NCBI RefSeq assembly: GCF_026167665.1
Contig: NZ_CP098740.1
Coordinates: forward strand, 2,852,001-2,916,000
Direction of reading: 5' to 3'
Length of the DNA stretch: 64,000 nt
From: Streptomyces drozdowiczii
Lineage (GTDB): Bacteria > Actinomycetota > Actinomycetes > Streptomycetales > Streptomycetaceae
Shown here: positions 54,796-64,000 of the stretch, piece by piece
Position numbering within the stretch: the stretch's first letter is position 1
Layout of the letters: each line of letters starts with the position of its first letter
Program-made: the position numbers and the translations under genes
The notes under the pieces: model-generated
Seen by the model: only the letters and a program-made list of their open reading frames with translations
Database searches by the model: none
What the model was told of the DNA's origin: nothing

Positions 54796-55470
54796 GTGGT
54801 GGAGGACAGGGTGCGCGTGGTCATCGCCGAGGATTCGGTACTGCTCCGGGAGGGACTGACCCGGTTGCTGACCGATCTCGGGCATGACGTCGTCGCGGGC
54901 GTCGGGGACGCGGAGGCGCTGATCAAGACGATCGGCGACCTCGCCGGGCAGGACGCGCTTCCCGACGTGGTGGTCGCGGATGTGCGGATGCCCCCGACCC
55001 ACACCGACGAGGGCGTCCGGGCGGCGGTGCGGCTGCGTCGGGACTACCCGGGGATCGGGGTGCTGGTCCTGTCGCAGTACGTGGAGGAGCAGTACGCCAC
55101 CGAGCTGCTGGCCGGGTCCAGCCGGGGCGTCGGGTATCTGCTGAAGGACCGGGTCGCCGAGGTCCGGGAGTTCGTGGACGCGGTGGTCCGGGTGGCACAG
55201 GGCGGTACGGCGCTGGACCCGGAGGTGGTGGCGCAGCTGCTGGGCCGCAGCCGGAAGCAGGACGTGCTGGCCGGGCTGACGCCGCGTGAGCGCGAGGTGC
55301 TGGGCCTGATGGCGGAGGGGCGTACGAACTCCGCGGTGGCCAAGCAGCTGGTGGTCAGCGACGGGGCGGTCGAGAAGCACGTCAGCAACATCTTCCAGAA
55401 GCTGGGCCTGGCCCCGAGCGAGGGCGACCACCGCCGGGTGCTGGCGGTGCTGACGTACCTGAACTCCTGA
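54796..55470 (+). CDS. LuxR-type response regulator
   Basis: 224 residues from GTG 54796. Receiver: acidic pocket ED at residues 12-13 and phospho-Asp 62 in VVVADVRMPP, with lysine in GYLLKDRV. LuxR helix-turn-helix near residues 160-215 (LTPREREVLGLMAEGRTNSA, VAKQLVVSDGAVEKHVSNIF). Probably regulated by both kinases upstream. The 3' end overlaps a 17-bp tandem repeat. Confidence 0.92.
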   Translation: MVEDRVRVVIAEDSVLLREGLTRLLTDLGHDVVAGVGDAEALIKTIGDLAGQDALPDVVVADVRMPPTHTDEGVRAAVRLRRDYPGIGVLVLSQYVEEQYATELLAGSSRGVGYLLKDRVAEVREFVDAVVRVAQGGTALDPEVVAQLLGRSRKQDVLAGLTPREREVLGLMAEGRTNSAVAKQLVVSDGAVEKHVSNIFQKLGLAPSEGDHRRVLAVLTYLNS

Positions 55471-55526
55471 CGCGGCTGAACTCCTGACGCTTCCGAACCC
55501 CTGACACGTCTGGACTCCTGACACGG
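55459..55526. repeat. Four tandem 17-bp units over the response-regulator stop codon
   Basis: Units at 55459-55475, 55476-55492, 55493-55509 and 55510-55526, consensus CTGAACTCCTGACGCGG with 1-4 changes each. The first unit contains the last codons and stop of the response regulator; each unit carries its own TGA. The rest of the 288-base gap 55471-55758 has no gene, only an imperfect dyad with CCCT/AGGG arms at 55678-55696 and the korA leader. Confidence 0.75.
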
Positions 55527-55758
55527 CGCCACCGCCCGGGCGCGGGTCCGACGGGGAGCCGGGCGGCTGGTGGATCATGACGGAACAGCGCCGGGACACG
55601 TCTCAGCATCCAATACGCCAACGTGCCGAAATGCGTCTCAAATTGCCGTCCATCATGTGATCTACCGGAGGAAGGCGACCCTTACGGACGTAGGGTGGGC
55701 GGGGGACCTCCGGCGGGCCGGACGGTTCCGAGCCGCCGTGCCGAGGGAGGTCCAGTAA

Positions 55759-57697
55759 GTGACCAGCCAGGTCAGTAGCCCAGCCGAGCAGGCCGACGAG
55801 GCGCTCGTAGGGGGACAGCGCGCCCCCCAGTCCGCAGCCGCGGGAAGCGGCGAGAAGGAAGTCCGCCGTCTGGACCGGGTCATCATCCGCTTCGCGGGTG
55901 ACTCGGGTGACGGAATGCAGCTGACGGGTGACCGGTTCACGTCGGAGACGGCGTCCTTCGGGAACGACCTCTCCACGCTGCCGAACTTTCCGGCCGAGAT
56001 CCGGGCCCCCGCAGGCACTCTGCCGGGGGTTTCGTCGTTCCAGCTGCACTTCGCCGATCACGACATCCTGACTCCGGGGGACGCCCCGAACGTGCTCGTG
56101 GCGATGAATCCGGCGGCGCTGAAGGCGAACATCGCGGATGTGCCGCGCGGGGCCGAGATCATCGTGAACACCGACGAGTTCACGAAGCGGCCGATGGCCA
56201 AGGTCGGCTACGAGACCAACCCGCTGGAGGACGGCTCGCTGGAGGCGTACAACGTCCATCCGGTGCCGTTGACGACGCTCACGATCGAGGCGTTGAAGGA
56301 GTTCGGGCTCTCCCGCAAGGAGGCCGAGCGGTCGAAGAACATGTTCGCGCTCGGGCTGCTGTCGTGGATGTATCACCGGCCGACCGAGGGGACCGAGGCG
56401 TTCCTGCGGGCGAAGTTCGCGAAGAAGCCGCAGATCGCGGAGGCGAACGTGGCCGCCTACCGGGCCGGGTGGAACTTCGGTGAGACGACGGAGGACTTCG
56501 CCGTCAGTTACGAGGTCGCCCCGGCCTCGCAGGCCTTCCCCACCGGCACCTACCGCAACATCTCCGGGAACCTGGCCCTGTCCTACGGGCTGATCGCCGC
56601 CTCCCAGCAGGCCGACCTGCCGCTGTATCTCGGCTCGTACCCGATCACCCCGGCCTCCGACATCCTGCACGAGCTGAGCCGGCACAAGAACTTCGGCGTG
56701 CGCACCTTCCAGGCCGAGGACGAGATCGCCGGCATCGGCGCCGCGCTGGGCGCCGCGTTCGGTGGTTCGCTTGCGGTGACGACGACGTCGGGGCCGGGGG
56801 TGGCGCTGAAGTCGGAGACCATCGGGCTCGCGGTGTCGTTGGAACTGCCGTTGCTGATCGTGGATATCCAGCGTGGTGGGCCCTCGACGGGGCTGCCGAC
56901 CAAGACGGAGCAGGCGGACCTGCTCCAGGCGATGTACGGGCGCAACGGTGAGGCCCCGGTCCCGATCGTGGCCCCGCGCACCCCGGCGGACTGCTTCGAC
57001 GCCGCCATGGACGCGGCACGGATCGCGCTGACCTACCGCACCCCGGTCTTCCTGCTCTCCGACGGCTACCTCGCCAACGGCTCCGAGCCCTGGCGCATCC
57101 CCGAGCTCGACCAGCTGCCCGACCTGCGCGTCCAGTTCGCGAGCGGCCCCAACCACGAACTCGCCGACGGCACCGAAGTCTTCTGGCCCTACAAACGCGA
57201 CCCGCAGACCCTGGCCCGCCCCTGGGCCGTCCCCGGCACCCCGGGCCTCGAACACCGCATCGGCGGGATCGAGAAGCAGGACGGCACCGGCAACATCTCC
57301 TACGACCCCGCCAACCACGACTTCATGGTCCGCACCCGCCAAGCCAAAATCGACGGCATCCAAGTCCCCGACCTGGAAGTCGACGACCCCGCCGAAGCCC
57401 GCACCCTCGTACTCGGCTGGGGCTCCACCTACGGGCCGATCACCGCCGCCGTACGCCGCCTGCGCGCCTCCGGACGCTCGATTGCGCAGGCTCATCTGCG
57501 TCACCTGAACCCCTTCCCCCGGAATCTGGGCGAGGTGCTGGCACGTTACGACAAGGTGGTCGTCCCCGAGATGAACCTCGGCCAGCTCGCCACCCTCATC
57601 CGCGCCACCTACCTGGTCGACGCCCACAGCTACAACCAGGTCAACGGCATGCCGTTCAAGGCCGAGCAGCTCGCCACCGCTCTCGAGGAGGCCATCG

Positions 57698-57705
<8 letters not shown>
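55759..57705 (+). CDS. korA: 2-oxoglutarate:ferredoxin oxidoreductase, alpha (gamma-alpha fused) subunit
   Basis: 648 residues from GTG 55759. The N-terminal gamma-like domain has IIRFAGDSGDGMQLTGDRFT (residues about 43-62); the alpha domain starts about residue 260 (SYPITPASDILHELSRHKNF, QAEDEIAGIGAALGAAFGGS, TTTSGPGVALKSE). A 40-residue Ala/Gln-rich N-terminal extension is present. Converts 2-oxoglutarate plus CoA to succinyl-CoA while reducing ferredoxin, together with KorB. Confidence 0.93.
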
Positions 57706-58756
<1,051 letters not shown>

Positions 58757-58769
58757 CGCCTAGCGTCGG

Positions 58770-58811
58770 AGCGCGCCGGATCTGCCCCTCGCGGGCGGGG
58801 TCCGGCGCGCT
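58770..58811 (+). terminator. korB intrinsic terminator
   Basis: An 11-bp perfect stem (58770-58780 with 58801-58811) followed by TTTT, 13 bases after the korB stop. Confidence 0.9.
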
Positions 58812-58838
58812 TTTGCATGCCCTGAACAGCACCTGACC

Positions 58839-58870
58839 AGCGCACTTTCCTTTAGTTAGCGCATTCCGTA
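58839..58870 (+). promoter_or_regulatory. Candidate operator/promoter of the SDR gene
   Basis: AGCGCA occurs twice at a 19-base spacing (58839-58844 and 58858-58863), each followed by a TTCC element, in the region expected to hold the promoter. A strong GAGGAGG ribosome site lies at about 58900. Confidence 0.35.
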
Positions 58871-58914
58871 AGGTGGTGTGAGAACGAAGCGAACAAACGA
58901 GGAGGAACACCCCC

Positions 58915-59775
58915 ATGAGCATCGTCGTCACCGGAGCCACCGGAGCACTCGGCCGTCTCGTCGTCGAGCACCTGCTGACCACCACCCCCGCCTCCGAGGT
59001 CGCCGCCGTGGTCCGCGACAAGGAGAAGGCCGCCGGCCTCGCCGCCCGGGGCGTCGAGCTGCGCATCGCCGACTACGACCGCCCCGAGACCCTGGCGGAC
59101 GCCTTCCACGCCGGCGACCGGGTCCTCCTCATCTCCGGCAACCAGGTCGGCAGCCGCGTCGCCCAGCACACCGCGGTCATCGACGCGGCCAAGGCGGCGG
59201 GCGTCGCCCAGCTCGCGTACACCGGGATCCTCGGCGGGCCCGAGGCCGACTTCACGCTGGCCGACGAGCACCGCGTGACCGAGCAGCTGATCCTGGACTC
59301 CGGCCTGCCGTACACCTTCCTGCGCAACGGCTGGTACACGGAGAACCAGACCGAGAACCTGGCCCCGGTCCTGGCGCACGGCGCGGTCGTCGGCAGCGCG
59401 GGCGAGGGCCGTATCGCCTACGCCTCCCGCGACGACTACGCGGCCGCCGCTGCCGCCGTCCTCACCGGCGAGGGCCACCTGAACCGCGCGTACGAGCTGA
59501 GCGGCGACACCGCCCTGTCCTACGCCGACTACGCGGCGGTGGTCGCGAAGGTCACCGGCAAGGAGATCGTCCACAACGACGTCCCGGCCGCCGTCCACCA
59601 GGAGATCCTGACCGGCGCCGGGCTGCCCGAGGGCTTCGCGGCGATCCTGGTCGACGTGGACCAGGCCGTCCGGCGCGGGAAGCTGGCCGACACCAGCGGT
59701 GACCTGGCCCGCCTGATCGGCCGCCCGACCACCCCGGTCGCCGACACCGTCGCCGCCGCGGTCGCCGCGCTCTGA
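58915..59775 (+). CDS. NmrA-type NAD(P)H:quinone oxidoreductase-like SDR (QorB-like)
   Basis: 286 residues beginning MSIVVTGATGALGRLVVEHL (GxxGxxG site). LLISGNQVGSRVAQHTAVID and LRNGWYTENQTENL are characteristic of the QOR2/YtfG-like family, which reduces quinones with NADPH. Atypical SDR without YxxxK. Monocistronic. Confidence 0.88.
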   Translation: MSIVVTGATGALGRLVVEHLLTTTPASEVAAVVRDKEKAAGLAARGVELRIADYDRPETLADAFHAGDRVLLISGNQVGSRVAQHTAVIDAAKAAGVAQLAYTGILGGPEADFTLADEHRVTEQLILDSGLPYTFLRNGWYTENQTENLAPVLAHGAVVGSAGEGRIAYASRDDYAAAAAAVLTGEGHLNRAYELSGDTALSYADYAAVVAKVTGKEIVHNDVPAAVHQEILTGAGLPEGFAAILVDVDQAVRRGKLADTSGDLARLIGRPTTPVADTVAAAVAAL

Positions 59776-59787
59776 CCCGTACGCCGA

Positions 59788-59827
59788 CCGGTGTCATGAC
59801 CGTCCTGCGATACGGGCATGACACCGG
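59788..59827. terminator. Hairpin after the SDR gene
   Basis: An 11-bp perfect stem (59788-59798 with 59817-59827) 12 bases after the stop, followed by GC-rich sequence. Likely terminator. Confidence 0.65.
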
Positions 59828-59891
59828 GCCCCCGGCGGCGCTACCTTCATGTGGTTGACGGTCGTACGACAGCCACCACCAGGAGGGGCCC

Positions 59892-60896
59892 GTGCAGGGG
59901 ACGAATGACCAGCGGGCCGGACTCCTCTCCGGCTTCGCCGCGTACGGAATGTGGGGCCTCGTCCCGCTGTACTGGCCGCTGCTGAAGCCGGCCGGGGCGG
60001 TCGAGATCCTGGCCCACCGCATGGTGTGGTCGCTCGGTGTGGTGGCGGTCCTGCTGCTGGTCCTGCGCCGCTGGTCCTGGATCGGCCCGCTGCTGCGGCA
60101 GCCCCGCAGGCTGGGGATGCTCGGCATCGCGGCCTCCACGATCACCGTCAACTGGGGCCTGTACATCTGGGCCGTGAACAGCGGCCATGTGGTCGAGGCG
60201 TCCCTCGGCTACTTCATCAACCCGCTGGTCACCATCGCCATGGGCGTCCTGCTCCTGGGCGAGCGGCTGCGCCCGGCGCAGTGGGCTGCGGTCGCCACCG
60301 GCGTCGTGGCGGTGCTCGTGCTCGCCATCGGTTACGGGAAGCCGCCCTGGATCTCGCTGATCCTTGCGTTCTCCTTCGCGACGTACGGCCTGTTCAAGAA
60401 GAAGGCCGACGTGGGCGGCCTGGAATCGCTCACCGTCGAGACCGCCGTGCTCTTCCTGCCCGCGCTCGGCTATCTGATCTGGCTCGGCGCGCAGGGCACC
60501 TCGACGCTGACCTCCGAGGGCTTCGGCCACACCGCGCTCCTCGCCTCGACCGGCGTGGTCACGGCGGTGCCGCTGATCCTGTTCGGGGCCGCCGCGATCC
60601 GCATCCCGCTCTCGACCATCGGGCTGCTCCAGTACATGACCCCGATCGCCCAGTTCGTGCTGGGCGTCGCCTACTTCCACGAGGAGATGCCGCCGGAGCG
60701 GTGGGCCGGGTTCGCGCTGGTCTGGGCGGCGCTGATCGTCCTCACCTGGGACGCGCTGCGGACCGCCCGCCTCAACCGGGCCCGGGCCCAGGCGGCCCGG
60801 TCGGCCGCGAAGGCGACGGCCGCGCCGGCGAGCGGGGAACCGATCGAGGTCGCACCAAGCAAAAGTCCCGGCACCGGGACAGAATGCCGGTCATGA
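59892..60896 (+). CDS. rarD: EamA-family transporter RarD
   Basis: 334 residues, about ten membrane helices in two EamA halves. It starts GTG (VQGTNDQRAGLLSGFAAYGM), with WGLVPLYWPLLKPAGAVEIL and LGYFINPLVTIAMGVLLLGE typical of RarD. The substrate is unknown. The last 40 residues are a cytoplasmic Ala/Arg-rich tail. Its stop overlaps the next start (ATGA). Confidence 0.9.
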   Translation: MQGTNDQRAGLLSGFAAYGMWGLVPLYWPLLKPAGAVEILAHRMVWSLGVVAVLLLVLRRWSWIGPLLRQPRRLGMLGIAASTITVNWGLYIWAVNSGHVVEASLGYFINPLVTIAMGVLLLGERLRPAQWAAVATGVVAVLVLAIGYGKPPWISLILAFSFATYGLFKKKADVGGLESLTVETAVLFLPALGYLIWLGAQGTSTLTSEGFGHTALLASTGVVTAVPLILFGAAAIRIPLSTIGLLQYMTPIAQFVLGVAYFHEEMPPERWAGFALVWAALIVLTWDALRTARLNRARAQAARSAAKATAAPASGEPIEVAPSKSPGTGTECRS

Positions 60897-61342
60897 CCCT
60901 TGAGTGGAAAGTCGTCATCGACGCCGCCGACCCGCACGCGCAGGCCGGCTTCTGGTCCCAGGCCCTCGGTTACGAGATCGAGGACAACAGCCCCCTGATC
61001 GAAAAGCTCCTGGGCATCGGGGCCGTACCCGAAGCACTCACCACCACCGCGCACGGCCGCCGCGCCTGGCTCGACCTGGCGGCCGTACGGCACCCCGACG
61101 ACCCGTACGACGAGGAGAGCGGCGCCGGGCACGGCCGCCGGTTGCTCTTCCAGCGCGTCGCCGAACCGAAGACGGTGAAGAACCGCCTCCACCTCGACCT
61201 GCACGCGGGCCCGGAGCGCCGCGAGGCCGAGGTGGAGCGGCTGGTCGGGCTGGGCGCGAAGGTGGAACGCGAGGTCGAGGAGCCGGGGGGCCGCTGGACG
61301 GTGCTCACGGACCCGGAGGGCAACGAATTCTGCGTCCAGTAG
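60893..61342 (+). CDS. VOC (glyoxalase/dioxygenase-fold) protein
   Basis: 149 residues. VOC fold: VVIDAADPHAQAGFWSQALG at the start, RLHLDLHAGPERREAEVERL in the middle, GRWTVLTDPEGNEFCV at the end with a metal-ligand-type Glu. Substrate unknown. ATGA overlap with rarD. Confidence 0.87.
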   Translation: MTLEWKVVIDAADPHAQAGFWSQALGYEIEDNSPLIEKLLGIGAVPEALTTTAHGRRAWLDLAAVRHPDDPYDEESGAGHGRRLLFQRVAEPKTVKNRLHLDLHAGPERREAEVERLVGLGAKVEREVEEPGGRWTVLTDPEGNEFCVQ

Positions 61343-61390
61343 ACGCGAAAGGGGGTGCCGGGCCCCTCGCGGCCCGGCACCCCTCGGCGC

Positions 61391-62296
61391 TCAGCCGACG
61401 AAGGTCACGTCCCAGTGGCTGCCCTCGTCCGCGTAGATGTTGCCGGACGGCGCGGTGTAGAGCGCGGCGCCGTCGCTGCGGGTGCCGGTGTGCGTGAAGT
61501 TGCCGGTGATGTGGCTGGTCAGGCAGGCCACCCGCTGGAAGTCCAGCTTGTAGCCGTTGGCGTGGCTGTACGTGCCCGCCGCGTGCCCGGTCTCGGTGCC
61601 GCCGGTGATGGTGAGCGTGCAGCCGCCCACCGCCTGCTTCAGCGCGACGGCCCCGCCGGCCGTGGTGGCGCGCAGCCCGTCGAACGAGGTGCAGGTGCTC
61701 TTGGTGCGGTCCGAGCAGTTGCCGGAGGAGACCCAGCCGATGCCGGCCGCGTTGAACTGGGCGGCGGCCTGGGCGTGCGTCAGGGTGCCGCTGCCGCCGC
61801 CGCTGGACCCGGAGCCGGAGAGCAGCGCCTCCCAGGTGGCCGGGCCGACGATGCCGTCGACCGGGCTCAGGCCCTTGGACTGCTGGAACGCGCGCACCTT
61901 CGCCTCGGTGCCGGCGCCGAAGGCCCCGTCGACCGTGAGCCCGCCGCCGTACTTGTTGAGCTGGACCTGAAGGGCCTTCACGGCGGAGCCGTTGCTGCCG
62001 TTGCTGACGGTCACGATGAGCTTCGACCAGGTGGCGGGGCCGACCGCGCCGTCGGCGGACAGGCCGTTGGCGCTCTGGAAGCCTCGGACGCTGCTCACGG
62101 TGCCGGGGCCGAAGTCCCCGTCGGCGGTGGTGCTGAAGCCGCGCGCGGTCAGCAGGTGCTGGACGGTCGTGACATCGGCGCCCTTGTCGCCGCTGTCCAC
62201 GACGGGCCAGCCGGCGGCCTGGGCGGCCGGCACGACGAGCAGGGCGGCGAGGAGTGCGGCGAACACCGCGGTGATGACGGACGCTGCGCGTCTCAT
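61391..62296 (-). CDS. Secreted peptidoglycan-binding protein with DD-peptidase-like C-terminal domain
   Basis: 301 residues. Sec signal peptide (MRRAASVITAVFAALLAALL then AQA|A). Two PG_binding_1 repeats at residues about 32-90 (DGDFGPGTVSSVRGFQSANG) and about 95-160 (VDGAFGAGTEAKVRAFQQSK), a Gly/Ser linker, then a C-terminal domain with four cysteines, ETGHAAGTYSHANGYKLDF and HWDVTFVG. The His-x-Asp-like pattern recalls M15/hedgehog-type DD-peptidases; activity is inferred. Confidence 0.78.
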   Translation of the reverse strand: MRRAASVITAVFAALLAALLVVPAAQAAGWPVVDSGDKGADVTTVQHLLTARGFSTTADGDFGPGTVSSVRGFQSANGLSADGAVGPATWSKLIVTVSNGSNGSAVKALQVQLNKYGGGLTVDGAFGAGTEAKVRAFQQSKGLSPVDGIVGPATWEALLSGSGSSGGGSGTLTHAQAAAQFNAAGIGWVSSGNCSDRTKSTCTSFDGLRATTAGGAVALKQAVGGCTLTITGGTETGHAAGTYSHANGYKLDFQRVACLTSHITGNFTHTGTRSDGAALYTAPSGNIYADEGSHWDVTFVG

Positions 62297-62336
62297 GAAC
62301 GTGTCTCCTGTCGGGGTGAGGTGCGGTGATACGGGA

Positions 62337-63416
62337 TTACGCGACGAGCCGGCTCCACGTACGGGCGTCCACGACCCCGTCCGCGGGCAGTGACCGGGTC
62401 GTCTGGAACCGGACCACGCTCGCCGCGGTCCCGGGCCCGAAGGCGCCGTCGACGTCGGTCGCGATGCCGTGCGCCGCGAGCTGGCGCTGCACGGCCTCCA
62501 CCGCGACGCCGGAGTCGCCCTGCCGGGCGGGCGCGGCGAGTTGGTTCCAGGTCTGGAGGCCCGCGACGCCGTCCGGGGTCGCGTGCATGGTGTTCTGGAA
62601 GGCGAGCACCGCGGCCTGCGTGGCGGGACCGTAGGCACCGTCCGCCGTGAGCGCGGCGCCGCGCGCGTTCAGCAGGAGCTGGAGCGTACGGACGCGCTCG
62701 CCGGTGTTCCCGGTGGCGAGCACGGGCCACACGGGCGGGGTCGCGTCGCCGCCGATCCGGGCCGCCACGTCCTGGCGCAGCTTCGGCAGCAGGGCGTAGA
62801 GGCGGTCGCCGGGGCACTCGGTGCTGTTGAAGTCGCGGTGCCCGTAGATCTGGTAGGCCGCGAGCCCGTACTGACGGCAGATCTGCGCGCACAGCTCCAC
62901 CAGCGCGGCGTACTGCTCGCTCCGGGGCTCGACCGTGGTGTACGTGCCCTCGTTCTCGATGCCGACGGCCACCGTGTTCTGCCCGGTGCAGTGCGCCGAC
63001 TCCACCTGCCGCGTGCCGCCCTGGAGCGCGGCGAGGCTGCCGTGCCGGCCCTCCATCACGACCGCGCCCCGGCTGACCGTGAAGTGCTGGCCGGTGTCGA
63101 TCCAGTGTTCCGTGTCCATCTGGTACGCCTGTATGGACCGGGCCAGCGCGAAGGCGTGGGCCTGCGAGTAGTCCGTGGAGTTGGGGTCCGCGGTGTGGTG
63201 CACGATGATCTTCTGCGGCCGCGTGGCCAGGGTCTTCACCGGACTGCTGGGCTGCCGGGCGCCCCAGGCCGCGCAGTCGGCGATCACGGGCCCGGTCGCG
63301 GCGCGCGCCCGGCCCGGCGCGGCAAGCGGCAGCAGCGCGGCGGCGCCGAGCGCGAGTGTTCCGGTGAGTACGGCCCTGCGGCGCGGGTGCGGCTGGGGGC
63401 GGTCGAGCGCGGTCAT
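62337..63416 (-). CDS. Tat-exported N-acetylmuramoyl-L-alanine amidase with two peptidoglycan-binding domains
   Basis: 359 residues from ATG 63416. Twin-arginine signal (PHPRRRAVLTGTLALGAAAL, cleavage after ARA). An amidase_2/PGRP domain with zinc-site histidines in IIVHHTADPNSTD and QVESAHCTGQNTVAVGIENE, and a conserved cysteine in NSTECPGDRL. Two PG_binding_1 modules follow (about residues 215-285 and 290-355). It cleaves the MurNAc-L-Ala bond; likely cell-wall turnover. Adjacent to the preceding gene on the same strand. Confidence 0.9.
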   Translation of the reverse strand: MTALDRPQPHPRRRAVLTGTLALGAAALLPLAAPGRARAATGPVIADCAAWGARQPSSPVKTLATRPQKIIVHHTADPNSTDYSQAHAFALARSIQAYQMDTEHWIDTGQHFTVSRGAVVMEGRHGSLAALQGGTRQVESAHCTGQNTVAVGIENEGTYTTVEPRSEQYAALVELCAQICRQYGLAAYQIYGHRDFNSTECPGDRLYALLPKLRQDVAARIGGDATPPVWPVLATGNTGERVRTLQLLLNARGAALTADGAYGPATQAAVLAFQNTMHATPDGVAGLQTWNQLAAPARQGDSGVAVEAVQRQLAAHGIATDVDGAFGPGTAASVVRFQTTRSLPADGVVDARTWSRLVA

Positions 63417-63711
63417 GCGAGGTCCTTCGGAGTCGGTGGGCGGGCAGCGCGGCGGCGCGGACGGCCGTGGGCGGCGTGGGGAGGGGTCTCCTGAGGGGTG
63501 CGACGACCCGGACGAGGCCGACACCGACGAACCTAGGGAGACCGGAGACCGTCCCTCCACGCTTTCCCGTCCCGGGAGCCCGGCAGGGCGTCACGGGATG
63601 CGCGTGGGACGCGGCCGCGCATGCGCTGACCTGCGGTGATGTGGGACTACGGGACCGAGCCGCGGACCCCGCGCGGGACGGCGGGACGAGCCGGCGGCAG
63701 CCACCGGGCGC
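63417..63711. other. Intergenic region, promoter of the amidase gene
   Basis: About 295 bases without a supportable gene. It is GC-rich and carries the amidase leader near 63417-63440; no clear -35/-10 pair or hairpin was recognised. Confidence 0.5.
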
Positions 63712-63905
63712 TCAGGCCACCGGGAGTCCCCGGTCCTCGATCGCACGCAGACGCGACCCCCGGGCGCCGAGGACGGTGAGCAGGAGCACGCCGACGGCGG
63801 CGCCCGGGATGAGGCTCGGGAAGGTGGTCGCCGAACGCGGCGACCGTGTACTCGTTCGCGACCGTAGGCGGATCCACCCGCGCCCCCGCCTCGAACGCGG
63901 CAGAT
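63712..63905 (-). pseudogene. Remnant of a membrane-transporter C-terminus
   Basis: Two frames each carry protein-like sequence that should join: RVDPPTVANEYTVAAFG, then in another frame TTFPSLIPGAAVGVLLLTVL GARGSRLRAIEDRGLPVA. The hydrophobic VGVLLLTVL and charged tail look like the last helix of a transporter. The piece is short and directly abuts the next gene, so it is either a decayed gene or another indel artefact. Family not recognised. Confidence 0.4.
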
Positions 63906-64000
63906 TCACGCCCCCTCCGGCAGGTCCGTCCGCGCCAGTCGTGCCGGGTCCGCCAGCACCGTGATCTCCGTGATGCGGTCGCCCGTGACCGTGAAGGTGA
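63906..64000 (-). CDS. C-terminal end of a SnoaL-like/ECF-sigma protein (start outside window)
   Basis: Only the last 30 residues are visible: TFTVTGDRITEITVLADPAR LARTDLPEGA, then TGA at 63906-63908. This ending is typical of the SnoaL-like domain that closes SigJ-type ECF sigma factors, or of stand-alone SnoaL proteins. The two cannot be separated here. Confidence 0.6.
   Translation of the reverse strand, partial: TFTVTGDRITEITVLADPARLARTDLPEGA

Overview
The window is a high-GC chromosomal segment of a Streptomyces or a very close relative. The evidence is GC-rich third codon positions, frequent GTG starts, the translation/transcription block (secE-nusG, rplK-rplA, rplJ-rplL, rpoB-rpoC, rpsL-rpsG-fusA-tuf), an EFG-less second nuo cluster beside korAB, and an XRE/DUF397/ATPase regulatory cluster of the kind that is abundant in streptomycetes. 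No rRNA, CRISPR array, insertion sequence or obvious biosynthetic cluster was seen.

Layout. 1-4.3 kb: the end of a eukaryotic-type poly(A)-polymerase-like gene, a divergent hydrolase/regulator pair, an ECF sigma factor with a membrane partner, and a GlsB-type membrane protein. 4.6-8.7 kb: an accessory patch with a decayed nucleotidyltransferase-like gene, DUF397, XRE regulator, HATPase, an HTH protein, a small membrane protein and a GNAT enzyme. 8.8-26.8 kb, all on the minus strand: tuf, fusA, rpsG, rpsL, rpoC, rpoB, rplL, rplJ, a lipoprotein, rplA, rplK, nusG, secE and tRNA-Trp. 27-35.6 kb: aspC, an adenosine-deaminase-family gene, two TetR-controlled genes (an SDR-like reductase and an MFS pump), murB, two MaoC dehydratases, rpmG and tRNAs for Met and Thr. 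35.8-42.2 kb: an amidohydrolase, an SDR-like protein, tRNA-Tyr, YajQ, an ogt-alkB repair pair, GlsB, YccF, HtpX and MscL. 42.3-51.8 kb: nuoABCHIJKLMN as one tightly overlapping operon lacking nuoD, E, F and G. 52-58.8 kb: two paralogous sensor kinases, one LuxR-type response regulator, and korA-korB. 58.9-64 kb: a quinone-reductase-like SDR, RarD, a VOC protein, two secreted peptidoglycan-binding proteins, a transporter remnant and the end of a SnoaL/ECF-sigma-like gene.

How genes work together. The central block makes translation factors, RNA polymerase and the Sec/NusG factors. The energy block pairs a 2-oxoglutarate:ferredoxin oxidoreductase with a complex I that has no NADH-input module, which suggests (but does not prove) ferredoxin-driven electron entry.

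Data quality. Four otherwise normal genes (DUF397, HTH protein, adenosine-deaminase family, murB) are each broken by what looks like one missing base in a C/G run. Adding one base restores a full-length family-typical protein in every case, so sequencing or assembly error is more likely than four independent pseudogenes.
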